Below are positions 5,746 to 6,683 of a DNA stretch of 6,683 nt, in pieces. Within the stretch, counting starts at the first letter, position 1; each line of letters opens with the position of its first letter. The DNA is from Cocleimonas sp. GTDB lineage: Bacteria > Pseudomonadota > Gammaproteobacteria > Thiotrichales > Thiotrichaceae. The notes under the pieces were generated by a model, which saw only the letters and a program-made list of their open reading frames with translations, searched no databases and was not told the origin of the DNA. The position numbers and the translations under genes are program-made. The DNA lies in assembly GCA_023145535.1 (NCBI GenBank), contig JAGLDQ010000239.1, forward strand, positions 1-6,683, in the 5' to 3' direction.

Positions 5746-6683
5746 ATGAAAATAATGCTTCACAATCATATCAACGAGATACCTTTTGCAGAGTGGAATG
5801 CATTGGTTCAGGATAACAATCCTTTTTTACGCCATGAATTTCTTGCAGCCCTTGAAACTCATGGCGGTGTCAGTGAAAAATTTGGTTGGATAGCGTGTCA
5901 TATTGCCATTTATGATGATCAACGACTGATTGGTGCCATGCCACTTTATGAAAAGCATAATAGTTACGGTGAGTTTGTATTTGATCATGCGTGGGCTGAT
6001 GCTTATCAACATAATGGGCTTCATTATTTTCCTAAATTGGTTTCTGCTATACCGTATACACCCGCTACAGGACAACGCTTATTGGCCATTAAAGATCAGC
6101 AACAAGTAATTTTTGAATTGCTCTTGAAAACAGCGTTGCAATACTGTGAACAGAAAAACTATAGTGGCTTTCACTGCCTGTTTCCAGAACTCCAACAGCA
6201 TCAATGGCTTTCTCAGCAAAACTTATTAATACGCCATGATTGTCAATTTCATTGGCATAATCATAATTATCGTGATTTTGATGATTTCCTCTCTCATTTA
6301 ACCCCTAAAAAACGTAAAAATATTCGTCAAGAACGTCGTCGTGTTAAACAGGCTAATATTACATTTCGTTGTTTAAATGGTTTGACAGCAAATGAGAAGG
6401 ACTGGCAAAATTTCACTTTATTTTATAATCAAACCTTTGAAGAAAAACACGGAATCGCAACACTAAACTATGGTTTTTTTCATGAGATAGCCCAGCAATT
6501 GCCAGAACAGGTGTTGCTGGTACTAGCAGATACCGAGGCGAATGAATGTATTGCAGGCTCTTTAATGTTTATTAGTGATACTACACTTTATGGGCGACAC
6601 TGGGGGGCTATTCAAGCAGTTGATAAATTGCACTTTGAAGCCTGTTATTACCAAGGTATTGAGTATTGTATTCAACATAATAT
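5746..6683 (+). CDS. DUF482/COG3146 family N-acyltransferase (FemAB-like, GNAT fold), 3' end outside window
   Basis: The reading frame is open from the ATG at 5746 to the right edge, giving 312 residues; the family is usually about 370-400, so some 60-90 residues are missing. Family stretches I recognise are FVFDHAWADAY (77-87), PKLVSAIPYTPATGQRLL (96-113), a basic LTPKKRKNIRQERRRV (185-200) and LYGRHWGA (281-288). The family (PF04339) is described as predicted peptidoglycan biosynthesis/recognition acyltransferase; its real substrate is not established. No signal peptide is visible, so it should be cytoplasmic. An in-frame stop (TAG, 5722-5724) rules out a much longer N-terminus. The ribosome site is poor (AT-rich leader), and the ATG at 5755 (residue 4) is a possible alternative start. 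It is divergent from the DAB operon and is probably an unrelated housekeeping-type gene. Confidence 0.88.
   Translation, partial: MKIMLHNHINEIPFAEWNALVQDNNPFLRHEFLAALETHGGVSEKFGWIACHIAIYDDQRLIGAMPLYEKHNSYGEFVFDHAWADAYQHNGLHYFPKLVSAIPYTPATGQRLLAIKDQQQVIFELLLKTALQYCEQKNYSGFHCLFPELQQHQWLSQQNLLIRHDCQFHWHNHNYRDFDDFLSHLTPKKRKNIRQERRRVKQANITFRCLNGLTANEKDWQNFTLFYNQTFEEKHGIATLNYGFFHEIAQQLPEQVLLVLADTEANECIAGSLMFISDTTLYGRHWGAIQAVDKLHFEACYYQGIEYCIQHN

Noticed and set aside
5827..6075. Minus-strand open frame of 82 codons
   Set aside because: It is antisense to the conserved DUF482 coding sequence, whose family motifs run straight through this interval on the plus strand.

Overview
The window looks like a chromosomal segment of a gammaproteobacterial autotroph, plausibly a sulfur oxidiser of the Thiotrichales/Beggiatoa/Thiomicrospira kind. 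This rests on three things: a DabA-type inorganic-carbon accumulation gene, moderately AT-rich DNA, and a GCTCCAGC-rich palindromic repeat of a type I remember from such genomes. The species cannot be fixed from this sequence, and no RuBisCO, carboxysome or carbonic anhydrase gene lies in the window.

Most of the window (5528 down to 1) is one operon read on the minus strand. In transcription order it holds (1) a NuoM-like proton-conducting membrane protein of 508 aa with a GTG start, (2) DabA (DUF2309/UPF0753) of 1152 aa, with the CxDxR...H...C zinc-site residues intact, and (3) the first 123 residues of a NuoL/DabB-like membrane protein that runs off the left edge. Genes 1 and 2 overlap by 11 nt. 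Genes 2 and 3 are separated by 183 nt, most of which is a 110-bp palindromic repeat (417-526). The expected job is energy-coupled CO2/bicarbonate accumulation: the membrane subunits carry cations, and that flux drives one-way hydration of CO2 at the zinc site of DabA. The described DAB/Mps systems pair one NuoL-like protein with DabA; here two different antiporter-like proteins flank it.

From 5529 to 5745 lies a 217-bp AT-rich divergent intergenic region. It contains an 18-bp perfect dyad (5562-5579) just upstream of the operon, which is a candidate operator or promoter element.

From 5746 to the right edge, on the plus strand, is a partial gene of the DUF482/COG3146 (FemAB-like, GNAT-fold) acyltransferase family. 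It has no evident link to carbon uptake.

The most interesting points are the three-gene DAB layout, the repeat between dabA and the third gene, a possible bridging ORF that spans that gap from stop codon to start codon, and an internal two-fold repeat in the long N-terminal part of DabA.
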